A stretch of 64,000 bases of DNA from Centrapalus pauciflorus. Lineage: Eukaryota > Streptophyta > Magnoliopsida > Asterales > Asteraceae. Numbering within the stretch: the first letter of the stretch is position 1; each line of letters opens with the position of its first letter. The notes beneath the pieces are model-generated. The model made no database searches, was not told the DNA's origin, and saw only the letters and a list, made by a program, of their open reading frames with translations. A program made the position numbers and the translations under genes. The DNA lies in assembly GCA_020465985.1 (NCBI GenBank), contig JAANYP010005957.1, positions 214,501 to 278,500 of the forward strand, given 5' to 3'. Positions 34,560-45,640 of this stretch are shown one piece after another.

Positions 34560-37500
34560 ATGGCTTCTATTACAGCCCTTACTTCAACAGAGAAAACCGG
34601 TCATAACTCCCACAAGTTTGCCTTTACTCTTTCCCCAACCAATTATGGCTACTGGAAAACTATGCTTCACCCGTTTCTTGTTACAAACAACCTATTTGGA
34701 TACGTGGATGGCACCATTCTCTGCCCTCCTCCGACTATCATCTCCTCATCTGACAAAGATGGTACCACAGTACCACTGCCACAATTAAATCCTAGTTACA
34801 CCGCCTGGATCTCCAACGATGCCCACGTACGTATGCTTATTATTTCCACCATCTCTGAGGCCTCTTTTCAGCACGTTCAAGGCACCACCTCTCGGGATTT
34901 GTGGCTGTCTCTTGAACGTGCATATGCCCCACACACGTCTTCTCGGGAATACACCCTCAAAAATCAACTTCTCAAGCTTCAGATGCAACCTGATGAAACT
35001 GCTACAACCTATTTGACTAGGGCTCAAGAATATTCTACTGCTCTCGCCAACATTGGTGAACCAACCAGAGAAAAAGATCTGGTCTATGTGGTTATCTCGG
35101 GTCTTCGAGACGAATACAATGGTTTGAAATCATCTCTTATTGGCCGCCAGTCCCCAATAACGTTTGCTGAACTTTTTGCTTTGTTATCAGACCATGATTA
35201 CATGATACAGAAGCCTACTCCAGCCATACCACCCTCTCAGGCCTTCCTGTCTACTACTGCTGCTGCTGGTACTCATCGTACTCCACCTACTTCTGGTACT
35301 AGTCCATCTCCTGATCAGCTCCAAGCTCTTCAGCATGCTCTCTCCCAGCTTGGTCTTCAGGTACAACCTATTGTTACTCCTCTTGCACAGGCTAACTATA
35401 CTCACAGGTCTGGTAATTATCGTGGTCGTGGACGTGGAAATAACCGTGGCCGTGGACACTACAACACTAACCGCAGTCAAACAGGTGGTAATCGGGAACA
35501 ATTCCCTTGGGCCTCTACTCAAAATACTGTGTTTGGAACTTGCAACAGGTGTGGAATTGGCCACATTCCCTCTCAGTGTCCCAATCGTGATCCCTCTACT
35601 ATTAGGTCACGGCAGCCTCCGTCAGCAAATTTTACAGATCTGCGCTCCAACATGTCCACCTCTTGGCTTCCGGATACAGGTTCCAACCACCATGTCTCAC
35701 CAGACCTCTCTAGTTTCGATCACTCTGAGGCATACTCCGGTACTGATAATCTTCATGTTGGCAATGGTGAGGGCTTACCCATTCTTCATATAGGTTCTAC
35801 CCAATATTACTCTCCTAACAAAACCTTTAGCCTTAACAACATTCTACATGTGCCTGATATTAAACAAAATTTACTTTCTGTTCAACAATTTTGTCTTGAT
35901 AATGATGTGTTCTTTGAATTTCACTCCACTTTCTTTGTTGTGAAGGACAAGTCTACACACACCATCCTCCTCACTGGTCCAAGTAACGGTGGTCTCTACT
36001 CCTTTTGTCTTCATACGAATCAACCTATTCCTAAGGTCGGATTCTCTGCTACCCGTGATTCCTCCACTATCTGGCATCACCGATTCGGCCATCCTCATCA
36101 ACAACTGTTTCTTTCTATGGTTTCTAAGTATAGTTTACCTTTAAACAATGAGTCTTCTAGTAGTTCTTTTTGTAATTCCTGTTCTGTTGGGAAATCATCT
36201 AAATTACATTTGTTACCTTCTATTTATAAAAGTTTGAGTGTTTTGGATTTGGAATTTTGTGATGTTTGGGGTCCTGCTCCTGTTGCCTCGTTTGATGGTC
36301 ACACTTACTTTCTATTATGTGTTGATCATTACTCTCGCTTTATGTGGATTTTTCCTTTAAAACTTAAGTCTGATGTGTATGCTACTTTTAAAAGTTTCCT
36401 TGTCATGGCTGAACGTCAATTTCAAACCAAACTCAAAACCGTTCAAACCGATTGGGGAGGGGAGTTTCAGAATCTCTCTCAATTCTTTTCCTCTCTCGGC
36501 ATCATTCATCGTCTCTCGTGTCCTCATACCAGTGAACAAAATGGTTTTGTTGAACGTCGTCATCGGCATGTTGTCGAAACCGGTCTTACCTTGCTAGCCG
36601 CTTCTAATGTCCCTCAACGTTTCTGGCATTTTGCTTTTGATACAGCTGTCTATCTAATCAATCGCATGCCGTCTAGAACAAACTCTAACATCTCACCCTT
36701 TGAATTTTTATTCAAACGTTCCCCAGATTTTTCCTTTCTTCGCGTCTTTGGGTGTCAGTGTTTTCCACATCTCCGTCCATACAACAAACACAAAATGGAC
36801 TTTCGTTCCACTCAGTGTGTTTTCCTTGGCTACAGTCCAACCCATCATGGCTACCGTTTCCTGGACCCACAGTCTGAGCGCCTTTACATAGCCCGACATG
36901 TTCGATTCAATGAACACCTTTTTCCCTTTCACCAACCCTCCAACCCTACTTCCCCATCTACATCAGACCCATATATCTCCTCCTATCCTCAACCTGACCC
37001 TACTACTTCTCCCTCCCCTTCCACTACCCCTGATGACCCATCTCCTCCTGTCCCACAGCCTAGTGACACATCTACATCCGCTCCACCCACTACTGATACA
37101 TTTACACCCACTCCTGATTCACCCCCTACCGATACACCTACTCCCATTCCTCTTCGCACATACCATCGTCGCTCTAGCACTACCCAGCCACCCCACCCTC
37201 CTGGTGATACCCAGCCCTCTTCTCCCACTCCACAACCTACTACCACTGCCCCCTCTCGTCCTCGGCCACCTAACCTACGTCCCAATCCTAAACAGACCAA
37301 ACCCCACAATATCTCCTCCTTCCACACCAACTATACGAACACCGAACCACCCTACTTCTCCATTGCCAACAAGGATCCTCAGTGGCGTCGACGAGTACTC
37401 GGCTCTACTAAGGAATGGTACTTGGTCTTTAGTTCCTCCTGTTCCGGGTGCTAATGTGGTTGATTGCAAATGGGTCTAAAATTGAAACGTGACCCAACTG

Positions 37501-38893
37501 GAGCGATACAACGTTATAAGGCTCGTCTTGTTGCTAAAGGTTACAGTCAGGAAGAAGGTGTAGATTATATTGAGACATTTAGTCCAGTGGTCAAATCCAC
37601 TACTATCCGGGTTGTCTTATCTCTGGCCGTCACACAGAATTGGCCCCTCCGGCAGCTTGATGTGCAAAATGCTTTTCTTCACGGCGATCTCACCGAAACA
37701 GTTTACATGACTCAACCATCTGGTTTTGTGGACCCTACTAAACCTAATCATGTGTGTCTCCTTCACAAAGCTTTATATGGGTTAAAGCAGGCTCCTCGAG
37801 CATGGTTTCATCGCCTCTCTTCCGCTCTTCAGGCTCTTGGTTTTCGAGGCTCAAGGACTGACCCATCTCTGTTTATCTACTCTCACCAAGGCACGCTTTT
37901 ATACATGTTGGTCTACGTGGATGACATTATTCTCACAGGCAACAATTCTAAAGCTATTGATACTGTTGTTCGCCGTCTCAGTCAGAGTTTTCCTCTTCAG
38001 GATATGGGTCCTCTCTCATATTTTCTTGGTGTTGAGGTTATTCGCAACAGTCCAGAATTGATTCTCTCACAGATAAGTATATTATGGAGCTCCTACAGCG
38101 TGCAGGCCTATCAAATGCGAAACCGGTTCCATCCCCCATGACTACTAATGCGCATCTTGCTCTGGGTGACAGTGCGCCCTTCACCGACCCAATTAAGTAT
38201 CGTCAAATTGTGGGGGCCCTTCAGTATGTCACTCTTTCTCGTCCAGACATTGCTTATGCTGTTAACAAGGTTTGTCAGTTCATGCACTCTCCAACAGACA
38301 ATCAGTGGTCCGCAGTCAAGAGCATACTTCGTTATTTGTTAGGTACTATTGACTATGGCTTACGACTCGAATGTAAGTCAGGTATGCTTCTTCATGCTTA
38401 TTCTGACTCCACTTTCACCACTCTGACTGGATTCTCCGATGCTGACTGGGCTGGTTGTCCCGATGATCGTCGATCCACGGGGGGATATGCTATTTATCTC
38501 GCGTCAAACCTTGTTTCATGGTCTGCACGGAAACAAAAGACCGTGTCTCGTTCGTCTACTGCATCTGAATACAAGGCCCTTGCTGACACTGTTGCTGAAC
38601 TTACCTGGCTTCAGGCCTTACTACGTGAACTTCATGTTCCTCTTCAGACAGTGCCTACTCTCTGGTGTGATAATGTTGGTGCTATATATCTTTCGGCTAA
38701 TCCTGTCTTCCATGCCCGAACAAAGCATATTGAAATCGATTTCCACTTTGTCAGAGAAAAGGTTGCCCGGCGACAACTCTCCATACGGTTCATATCTACA
38801 GATGATCAGATTGCTGATGTCTTCACAAATCCACTCCCGTCTTCACGCTTTCTTCTTCTTAGATCCAAGCTACAGGTCGTTCCCCGGCCTTAG
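34560..38893 (+). pseudogene. gag-pol of copia element 1, three frameshifts
   Basis: The first frame (34560-37454, 964 codons) holds gag (residues 1-320), a CCHC-like knuckle CNRCGIGHIPSQC (about 327-339, one residue shorter than the usual CX2CX4HX4C), an aspartic protease motif PDTGSNHH (about 370), the pre-integrase HHRFGHPHQQL and an integrase with acidic residues in DVWGP, QTDWGGEF and ERRHRH. A serine/proline/threonine-rich linker leads to reverse transcriptase, where the frame is lost near 37390 and again near 37475. The next frame (to 38141) has KARLVAKGYSQEEGVDY, LDVQNAFLHGDL and the catalytic YVDDI. A third break near 38075 precedes the RNase H frame (TGFSDADWAGC, ASEYKAL, NPVFHARTKHIEIDFHF), ending at 38893. 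As read, no complete polymerase can be made. Confidence 0.9.
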
Positions 38894-38905
38894 CTTGCGG
38901 GGGGA

Positions 38906-39049
38906 TATTAGACATAGTTTATAATAGAAGGACTAGAATGTAATTAGTCTAAACTAGATAGTATTCATTGTAATTAGTTTCTCTATATATACTTGGCATT
39001 GTAATCATTGTTTCACACAATAATATACATCAGATTACAAAGTCTGTTA
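38906..39049 (+). repeat. 3' LTR of copia element 1
   Basis: 144 bases, matching the 5' LTR except one C/T difference. Preceded by the G-rich polypurine tract. Confidence 0.95.
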
Positions 39050-39054
39050 GAAGT

Positions 39055-39770
39055 ATGTTTATTTGAAATTTTTAACAATTATGGTTGTGTTATAAAACAT
39101 ATTTTTTGATGTTATGATTAATTATATTTATGTTTGAGTATTTATAAATATGTTGTATGTAGAATTTTAAATTTTACATATTAAAAATTTCAATCTGACT
39201 ACTCCACGCCTAAACCGACTACTCCAAGTCTCCAATTGGCTAACCGACTATCACCTAGTGATTTCTACAACAATGCATTTAAACCAAATTTCAATCCCTT
39301 AATTGGTTAAATTAATCATATATAGTTATCCATAAATTAAATGGACTCCATTTTATATATTAAATAAATAAAAGATTAATTATCCATGATTAGATCATAA
39401 TTATTTATAATATTGTACATTTATTTATTTATTAAATAAATAAATAAATGCAAATATTTTTGTAATTAAGTGTCCAAGAAATAATACAAATGTAGCATAA
39501 TGTGTTCATTATATTTATATGATATCGTATACAAAATAGATTGAGTTTCACGTTGTCATGTTAAACTTGAATGGCCGCCCCTATTATACCCCTAAAACCA
39601 GACTATACATGAAAATATGACATACCAAAATAAATTTCATTTTTGAATGTTTTAAAAAAAACATATTTTATAGGAATACATTGTATTTGATTGTTCTCTA
39701 ACAAAATTTGAACAAAAAATTGGATTATGAATATATTTGAATGTGTTTCGATTTTCATAAATTTAGTTTC
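39055..39770. other. AT-rich spacer between two retrotransposons
   Basis: No gene or element is recognised. The first bases are host sequence continuing from the GAAGT duplication; TAAATAAATAAATAAAT lies near 39432. Confidence 0.5.
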
Positions 39771-39775
39771 ACTAA

Positions 39776-40093
39776 TGTTGGGAATAAATAATAGAGATGA
39801 AACAATTATATTGTATATAATTGTAATTACTCAATAGTATAGGGGTTGGATTGTAAATACTCAAAGCTTGAGTATTAAGTATAAAAAGAGGTATCTGTGT
39901 ACTGTTGATAAAAGGGAGGAATCGAAGATTACATACACACATACGGTTAGAACAGTAGAGAGAGAAGAAGATTGTTGTCCAAGATAGCCAAGAACTCAAT
40001 GTAATATTTCTCTCTTTAATCATTCAATATAATGTGTTTGATTGTTAATTGTTCATATGAATTGTGTTATGTTGATAGAAATATGAATTCACA
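39776..40093 (+). repeat. 5' LTR of element 2
   Basis: 318 bases with canonical TG...CA ends. Includes TATAAAAAGAGG (about 39880), a likely TATA box. Confidence 0.95.
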
Positions 40094-40095
40094 AT

Positions 40096-40108
40096 TGGTA
40101 TCAGAGCC
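40096..40108 (+). other. Primer binding site (initiator Met tRNA type), element 2
   Basis: TGGTATCAGAGCC, two bases after the LTR. Same type of site as in copia element 1. Confidence 0.9.
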
Positions 40109-40544
40109 TAATATGGTTGAAATTGATTGAATTTTGAATTTGAAATTTGATTTTTCGAACACTGTTACATCAATTTTTTTTTCGAAATCAGAAAATCAAT
40201 TTTGGATTTTGATTTTGTGGATGAAATGTTCTGAAAATTGGAACGAAGGTGGAGCATTTAAAGTCGAATCTATTGTGATAAACATCAGATTTTAATTCCA
40301 AACACACCAGATTTAATTTGGATTTTACTGAATTTTTGAAAAAGTGTGTGTTCTTGAGATTTTTGATTGATTTTTGGATTTTAATCTGAAATTGGCCAAA
40401 GTTGTTTTTCAAAAAGTGTTTGTGTGTGAAAACCACAGGTTCGATTTCAATCTGAAATCAATTCGTGAATTTTTGTTGAAAATTGTCATTTTGAACTTGA
40501 TTTTGATCAGTTCCTGTTCAAACTCGGGCTACACTGAATTCCTT

Positions 40545-40970
40545 GTTTTAATCGAGTTTGATCAAGTTGTTATTCGAGTTTGTTTGTGTTTCATTCGAGT
40601 TTTATGTATGCTTTATTCGAGTTTTATCCTTAAATGATCGAGTTTATTTCTTAATTGATCGAGTTTGATATATGCTTATTTCGAGTTTGATTCACTGTGT
40701 ATCGAGATTGATTATACATTCATCGAGTTTCATGCCTTATGATTCGAGTTTTAAGCCTTAATCATTCGAGTTTCATGTTTAATTGATCGAGTTTCAAGCT
40801 TAATTGATCGAGTTTCATTCCATTTCATTCGAGTTTAACATAAATTCATTCGAGTTGCATAATCATATCATTCGAGTTTGATAATTCATCATTCGAGTTT
40901 GATCATTTATAGTTCGAGTTTCATCTTTCTTTGATCGAGTTTCAACCTTAATAATTCGAGATTCAGTTTT
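40545..40970 (+). repeat. About 20 degenerate TCGAGTTT repeats in the element 2 leader
   Basis: The octamer TCGAGTTT (or TCGAGATT/TCGAGTTG) recurs about twenty times at roughly 21-base spacing, usually as (A/G)(T/A)TCGAGTTT(C/G)AT. The intervening bases vary. The array lies between the primer site and the gag-like start codon, where retroelements keep packaging and dimerisation signals. Confidence 0.88.
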
Positions 40971-41043
40971 ATTCAATCAAGATTCATTCAAATTTTCATA
41001 AGTCCATAAAAGATCTTGGAAGTTCATTTTTCTGCAATTCATA

Positions 41044-42255
41044 ATGGAATTTGAACAATTGTCAAAGTCTGAGCTGATTTTCAAACTTACTGAATCTGAA
41101 AAGATTCGTAAGAACAATTACGACATTCTCATTCAGTTAAATACTGATAAACATTTGGCGTTACGTGACGTACAAATATTGAATGAAGAAATTCAAAGCT
41201 TAAAAGAAAAACAAAACTCTGAGAGTTGTGCTCATCAATTGAAAATATCTGAATTACTTAAAGAACTTGATGAGCTGAAACAAGAAAATTTTCAGAATGC
41301 AACTCAACTGAAATATCTTTTGCCTGAAAGATCTGATCTTTACAAGAAAGTTCAGGATCTTGAAGATACACTTTGTAAGACAAAACCAACTGATCAGAAT
41401 TGTATTTTAAACAAAAATGAAGAAATTTTTGCTCTTCAACAAGAGTTGTCTTTAACTAAAGATTTGATTGAGAAGGAAAGACATGAGTTCTTACTTAAAG
41501 AACAAGATTTTAAATCAAAATCTGAATTGTTTGAAGATGAAAGACAAATGTTCTTAATCAAAGAACAATCTTTTAAATCTGATTACCAATCATTTGATCA
41601 TGACAGAAATTCAAATTTAGTCATTATCAAAAGTTTGGAAGATCAGATACTTCATCTTACAAAACAATTACATGTGTTTACTTCGTCAACTGAGTCAAAG
41701 GTTAAGACCCCTTCTTCAGTGTGTTTAAAATCCAATGTTGATCACTCTGGTTTGTCTTCTGAAAGTGAAGTGAATCTAACTAACTCTGCTAAGTTTGATT
41801 CTTCTTCAGATCTTAAACTTAAGTATCTGTTAAAGATACACAGCGGCAAAGATAAAATTGTTGAACAACTTCCGGTCAAGATTTACACCGGTGAATCTTC
41901 GAAGTCAAATTTTCTTAAAGTTTCTGAAAATACTGGTCATTCTAATCAGAAAACATTTTCACAGAAAAATACCAAGTATTATCAGAAACAGGCAAGAACA
42001 GGACAGTTTTTCAAAAAGAAGAGTTCGAAAAAGTCTGATCATTCAAATTCAAGTTTCTTCAGAAATTCAGATATTCAATTTTCTCATACTCAAAGAAATT
42101 TGTTTTCTGCGTTTGAAAGAGAAGCTGATAGTTATAACATGCAATGGGTACCTAAACCCAAGTACAAGTGGGTACCAAAACCTGTTTTGAAATGGGTACC
42201 CAAGAGCGCTAACAAGTCTGGATCCAAATCTGTTTGGATACCAAAGACATCTTAA
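41044..42255 (+). CDS. Coiled-coil gag-like protein of element 2
   Basis: 403 codons starting MEFEQLSKSELIFKL. The first about 230 residues are strongly helical and heptad-like, rich in Lys, Glu, Leu and Gln (for example LNEEIQSLKEK and KELDELKQENF), which predicts a coiled coil. Residues 120-190 contain internal repeats of the type (E)RxxFLxKEQxFKS. The middle is serine-rich, then lysine-rich (GQFFKKKSSKKSDHS). The C-terminus has four W(V/I)PK motifs (WVPKPKYKWVPKP, then LKWVPK and VWIPK). There is no CCHC knuckle and no enzymatic motif. I infer a structural gag-derived protein, possibly particle-forming or RNA-binding through its basic tail; a domesticated or unrelated captured gene is the alternative. 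The uninterrupted frame together with identical LTRs suggests recent activity. Confidence 0.75.
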   Translation: MEFEQLSKSELIFKLTESEKIRKNNYDILIQLNTDKHLALRDVQILNEEIQSLKEKQNSESCAHQLKISELLKELDELKQENFQNATQLKYLLPERSDLYKKVQDLEDTLCKTKPTDQNCILNKNEEIFALQQELSLTKDLIEKERHEFLLKEQDFKSKSELFEDERQMFLIKEQSFKSDYQSFDHDRNSNLVIIKSLEDQILHLTKQLHVFTSSTESKVKTPSSVCLKSNVDHSGLSSESEVNLTNSAKFDSSSDLKLKYLLKIHSGKDKIVEQLPVKIYTGESSKSNFLKVSENTGHSNQKTFSQKNTKYYQKQARTGQFFKKKSSKKSDHSNSSFFRNSDIQFSHTQRNLFSAFEREADSYNMQWVPKPKYKWVPKPVLKWVPKSANKSGSKSVWIPKTS

Positions 42256-42275
42256 ATTTTGCAGGTTATAGGTTT

Positions 42276-42436
42276 CTTATCATTTCAGATAAGGACCCGT
42301 TCTTCATTTCAATAGGCTCTTGATTACATAAGATCAAGACCCGTGTTTCAAATCAAAATGGTTTCTAGTTAATTCAGACTAGAACCCAGACTTCAATGAA
42401 CCAGAGTCAAAGGCTTTCAGTTACATCAGACTGAAA
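42276..42436 (+). repeat. Array of four covarying hairpins in element 2
   Basis: Four consecutive hairpins with 8-base loops: CTTAT-CATTTCAG-ATAAG (42276-42293), TCTTGAT-TACATAAG-ATCAAGA (42318-42339), TTCTAGT-TAATTCAG-ACTAGAA (42363-42384) and TTTCAGT-TACATCAG-ACTGAAA (42415-42436). Stems differ in sequence but stay perfectly paired. Loops share the 3' AG and mostly TCAG, and ACCC or CAC follows most stems. GAATTC-TTGCCCT-GAATTC (42464-42482) may be a fifth member. The array begins about 20 bases after the gag-like stop codon. Confidence 0.85.
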
Positions 42437-42482
42437 CACGAGTCTGAGAGACAAATCTTACTGGAATTCTTGCCCTGAATTC

Positions 42483-43880
42483 AACTCCGAAGCTGAAATT
42501 GACAAAGAGGGAGTTTTATTTTTATAATTTTTTGCTCCTGATTTCATTTCTATGAGTTGACTAGCTGCGTGTGCTTATTTCTAGGGGGAGTTTCAGACAT
42601 TCTTTGACGATGACATTTTTCAAAACTATGTGTGATTTTTCACGAAAATATTTGACACACACATAAAAAGAGTTTTTGAGCTGAAAGAAATTTTTTTATG
42701 AATCTCTGAATCTATCATTGAGATTAATTGATCTAATCTCTTTGATTTTCATAATCTCATTTCTTCTGAGATTCTCTTTGTTATAACTCTTCCAATTTAT
42801 ACTGGATTCTCCCGTTATCTCCCAAATGCTAATTCTTTCAAGAAAGTCTGGTTCTTTTCATATCATATATCAGATTTTCTATTTCATTATGATATCTCCC
42901 ATATTATTTGAAAATAATCTCTCTGATATCTCTTGAGCTTCAAAGCTGAAAATCTTTCTGCTGACTCCAATTATGCACCAATCTGAGTGATAGGCACAAA
43001 TATCGCTTCTATGGTCTAACCAGAACCGGAAGACCTACCCAAGAAGCTAACCATCTATAGATTGTGCGGGTGAGGGTTCTTTAGGTTTATTAGTTGAGAA
43101 GTGTCAGTTATCACGGGATACTGACAGGGTCGAGCAGAGATAAAATGTAATTGAGAGGGATATTAATATATTGAATGGAGATGGTGATGCATCAGATCAT
43201 GCTTTTGCTATAAAGCTGACTGAATTCGTTTCTCAAAAGTGAGCCGGAGGGAGCTTAGTTGAAAATGCTGAGTGCTGAGAGTTGAGAAAGGATTAAAAGA
43301 AAAGTAAATCCTATCTAAACTGTGTCGGCTGGGTAATCCACATAATCTATCAAGCCCTATGCGACTTGATATTGAAAAAGACGTCATGGACCTAGTGACG
43401 CATGCACTTAACCCCACCAACTACTCAGTTATCTCTCAAAAGATTTCTGTTTCAATAATCACGGAGATATAACACATTTCTATCGATATATCATTTGGAT
43501 ATTATTGATATTGAAACAAGGAAGACAGTTGCTCCGGTCTCCAACTTCATTTGATGCACATTGTGTCTAGAGCTGATTATATACTCTTTTAGGACACATC
43601 GAGTCTAACAGTCTGCGTGACTATAAACTGCTAGTCCAAAGTGACTAAGCCGGAACAAATAAGAGTGATTCTTTCATGATAAAGGATTTCACGATGACTA
43701 TTTGGAAATCCTACCAGTGTTAACATCACGCCAGCGCTGAAAGTAGGTCACATAGATTTTGTCTATTGTGCAAACAGGAATCCTATGTGGACCTGGACTT
43801 GTTTTCTCACAAAATGAATGTGTTTCATTTTCCCCAAAGTTGTAAAGCTTTGTTTTGTTCTAAAAAGATATAATATCAAT
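42483..43880 (+). other. Non-coding interior of element 2
   Basis: No conserved retroelement domain in any frame. It includes CTAGGGGGAGTTTC (about 42581), a polypurine-like tract. It may be remnant pol-region sequence too decayed to recognise, or sequence captured by the element. Confidence 0.5.
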
Positions 43881-44460
43881 TCGAGGGGGAGTGAACTTTT
43901 TGAGGGGGTGAGATAAATCTGTTTTGTATAGGGGGAGAGATGTCAGTTTAAGGGGGAGAAAATCAATTTGTAATAATTTCTGAGTTGTAATTGTTGTTGT
44001 ATTTCTTCTACTGTAATTTCATTGAATTAATGTTTCTGAAGTTTTTGCATGATGTTCATAATTTTTTATGATCATCATGAGGGGGAGAAAAGCTGAATTT
44101 CAGAAACAACTGTTGAGTAGTTTGAAATCAACTGAAGACAATTGCTACATCATCTCAAGACAATTGATCAAGGGAGAGAATTAAAAAGCTATTCAGGATT
44201 CAAGGGGGAATGTACTTACAAGAAAATACAAGAAAAGAGAAGATCAGAGAAGAAGATATGTGAAGATCAGAGAGAGTCAAATAAAGAAAAGAAGAAGATT
44301 CAGAGATCAGAGAATAAAAGAATATTCACGAAAAAGTCCCTGAAATGATCTTTTATCAGAAAATTTATTTCATCTCTAAGGGGGAGATTGTTAGGGACAA
44401 TATTTGTAGAGCTGAAATGAATATTACTTTAATAATTGTGTTCATCTCTAAGGGGGAGAA
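43881..44460 (+). repeat. Multiple polypurine tracts upstream of the element 2 3' LTR
   Basis: At least eight A/G-rich tracts with a core of five or more G residues: near 43884, 43902, 43931, 43951, 44081, 44203, 44379 and 44450. The last abuts the 3' LTR and is the functional candidate. The tract at 44379 is followed by TGTTAGGGACAATATTTGTA, which resembles the start of the LTR. Confidence 0.8.
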
Positions 44461-44778
44461 TGTTGGGAATAAATAATAGAGATGAAACAATTATATTGTA
44501 TATAATTGTAATTACTCAATAGTATAGGGGTTGGATTGTAAATACTCAAAGCTTGAGTATTAAGTATAAAAAGAGGTATCTGTGTACTGTTGATAAAAGG
44601 GAGGAATCGAAGATTACATACACACATACGGTTAGAACAGTAGAGAGAGAAGAAGATTGTTGTCCAAGATAGCCAAGAACTCAATGTAATATTTCTCTCT
44701 TTAATCATTCAATATAATGTGTTTGATTGTTAATTGTTCATATGAATTGTGTTATGTTGATAGAAATATGAATTCACA
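44461..44778 (+). repeat. 3' LTR of element 2
   Basis: 318 bases, identical to the 5' LTR by eye. Followed by the target duplication ACTAA. Confidence 0.95.
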
Positions 44779-44789
44779 ACTAAAATAAT

Positions 44790-45180
<391 letters not shown>

Positions 45181-45640
45181 TTCCTGTGATACTTGAATAT
45201 AATATATACATATATTAATGTTGTTACTATATTTTGGAATTGGCCAAGTGAGAAAAGTATGTCTAGTGTCTATTATTAATGGGACATTTGGTTTCACTAG
45301 AATACGAAGGAATCGAAAGAAAAAATAATGTAATTCCAAATAATTCAAGGGTTCGCCATATGAAAAATATTATTAAGCTAGTCCTAACCCTAGCTCATTC
45401 ACATGTTCACAGGTCTGGTCTCATATACACTCCCTTCCTTCTTCACGGCTCCGGCGACTCTGATTATTCTCTGGCGATCGATATTTCTTCTCCAACGAAG
45501 ACAACTTTTCCGATGAGTCTTTATCTCTTTCATGCCATCTGATTTTCCTTCCACGACTGTTTTTCCTTTCTCGATCTGCAATGTAACCCTCTACTTTTGC
45601 TTTCTCGATTTGCTGCTAACGTGTGCAGATATGTATGTCA
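45181..45640. other. Intergenic segment with leader-like sequence
   Basis: From about 45370 the sequence turns pyrimidine-rich with CCTAACCCTAGC and TTCTCCAACGAAGACAAC-type words, like a plant gene 5' leader or first exon. The 87-codon frame at 45279-45542 has no recognised domain and no continuation was found. Possibly a truncated gene start cut by the hAT-like element to its right. Confidence 0.3.

Larger units (their letters stand above)
34015..39049 (+). mobile_element. Ty1-copia LTR retrotransposon 1 (frameshifted gag-pol)
   Basis: A 5.0-kb element with 144-bp LTRs, a tRNA-iMet-type primer binding site, gag-pol on the plus strand in copia order (protease, integrase, reverse transcriptase, RNase H) and a polypurine tract (GCGGGGGGA) abutting the right LTR. 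The LTRs differ at one visible position (C at 34115, T at 39006), so insertion is recent. Both LTRs start TA and end TA rather than TG...CA. The very short LTR is like the Ale/Retrofit lineage, an inference. Confidence 0.95.
39776..44778 (+). mobile_element. Non-autonomous LTR retrotransposon 2 (gag-like ORF only)
   Basis: A 5.0-kb element with 318-bp LTRs (TGTTGGGAAT...ATTCACA) that I find identical, flanked by a 5-bp duplication ACTAA (39771-39775 and 44779-44783). It has an iMet-type primer site, a repeat-rich leader, one 403-codon frame, a 2.2-kb non-coding tail and many polypurine tracts. No protease, integrase, reverse transcriptase or RNase H is present, so it must be mobilised in trans. 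A gag-like coiled coil and multiple polypurine tracts are described for Sirevirus-lineage copia elements; kinship with them is an inference. Confidence 0.92.

Noticed and set aside
36898..37479. 193-codon proline/leucine-rich frame overlapping gag-pol
   Set aside because: Shifted reading of the Ser/Pro/Thr-rich linker of the copia polyprotein; only its last 35 codons are real, being the reverse transcriptase start after the frameshift.
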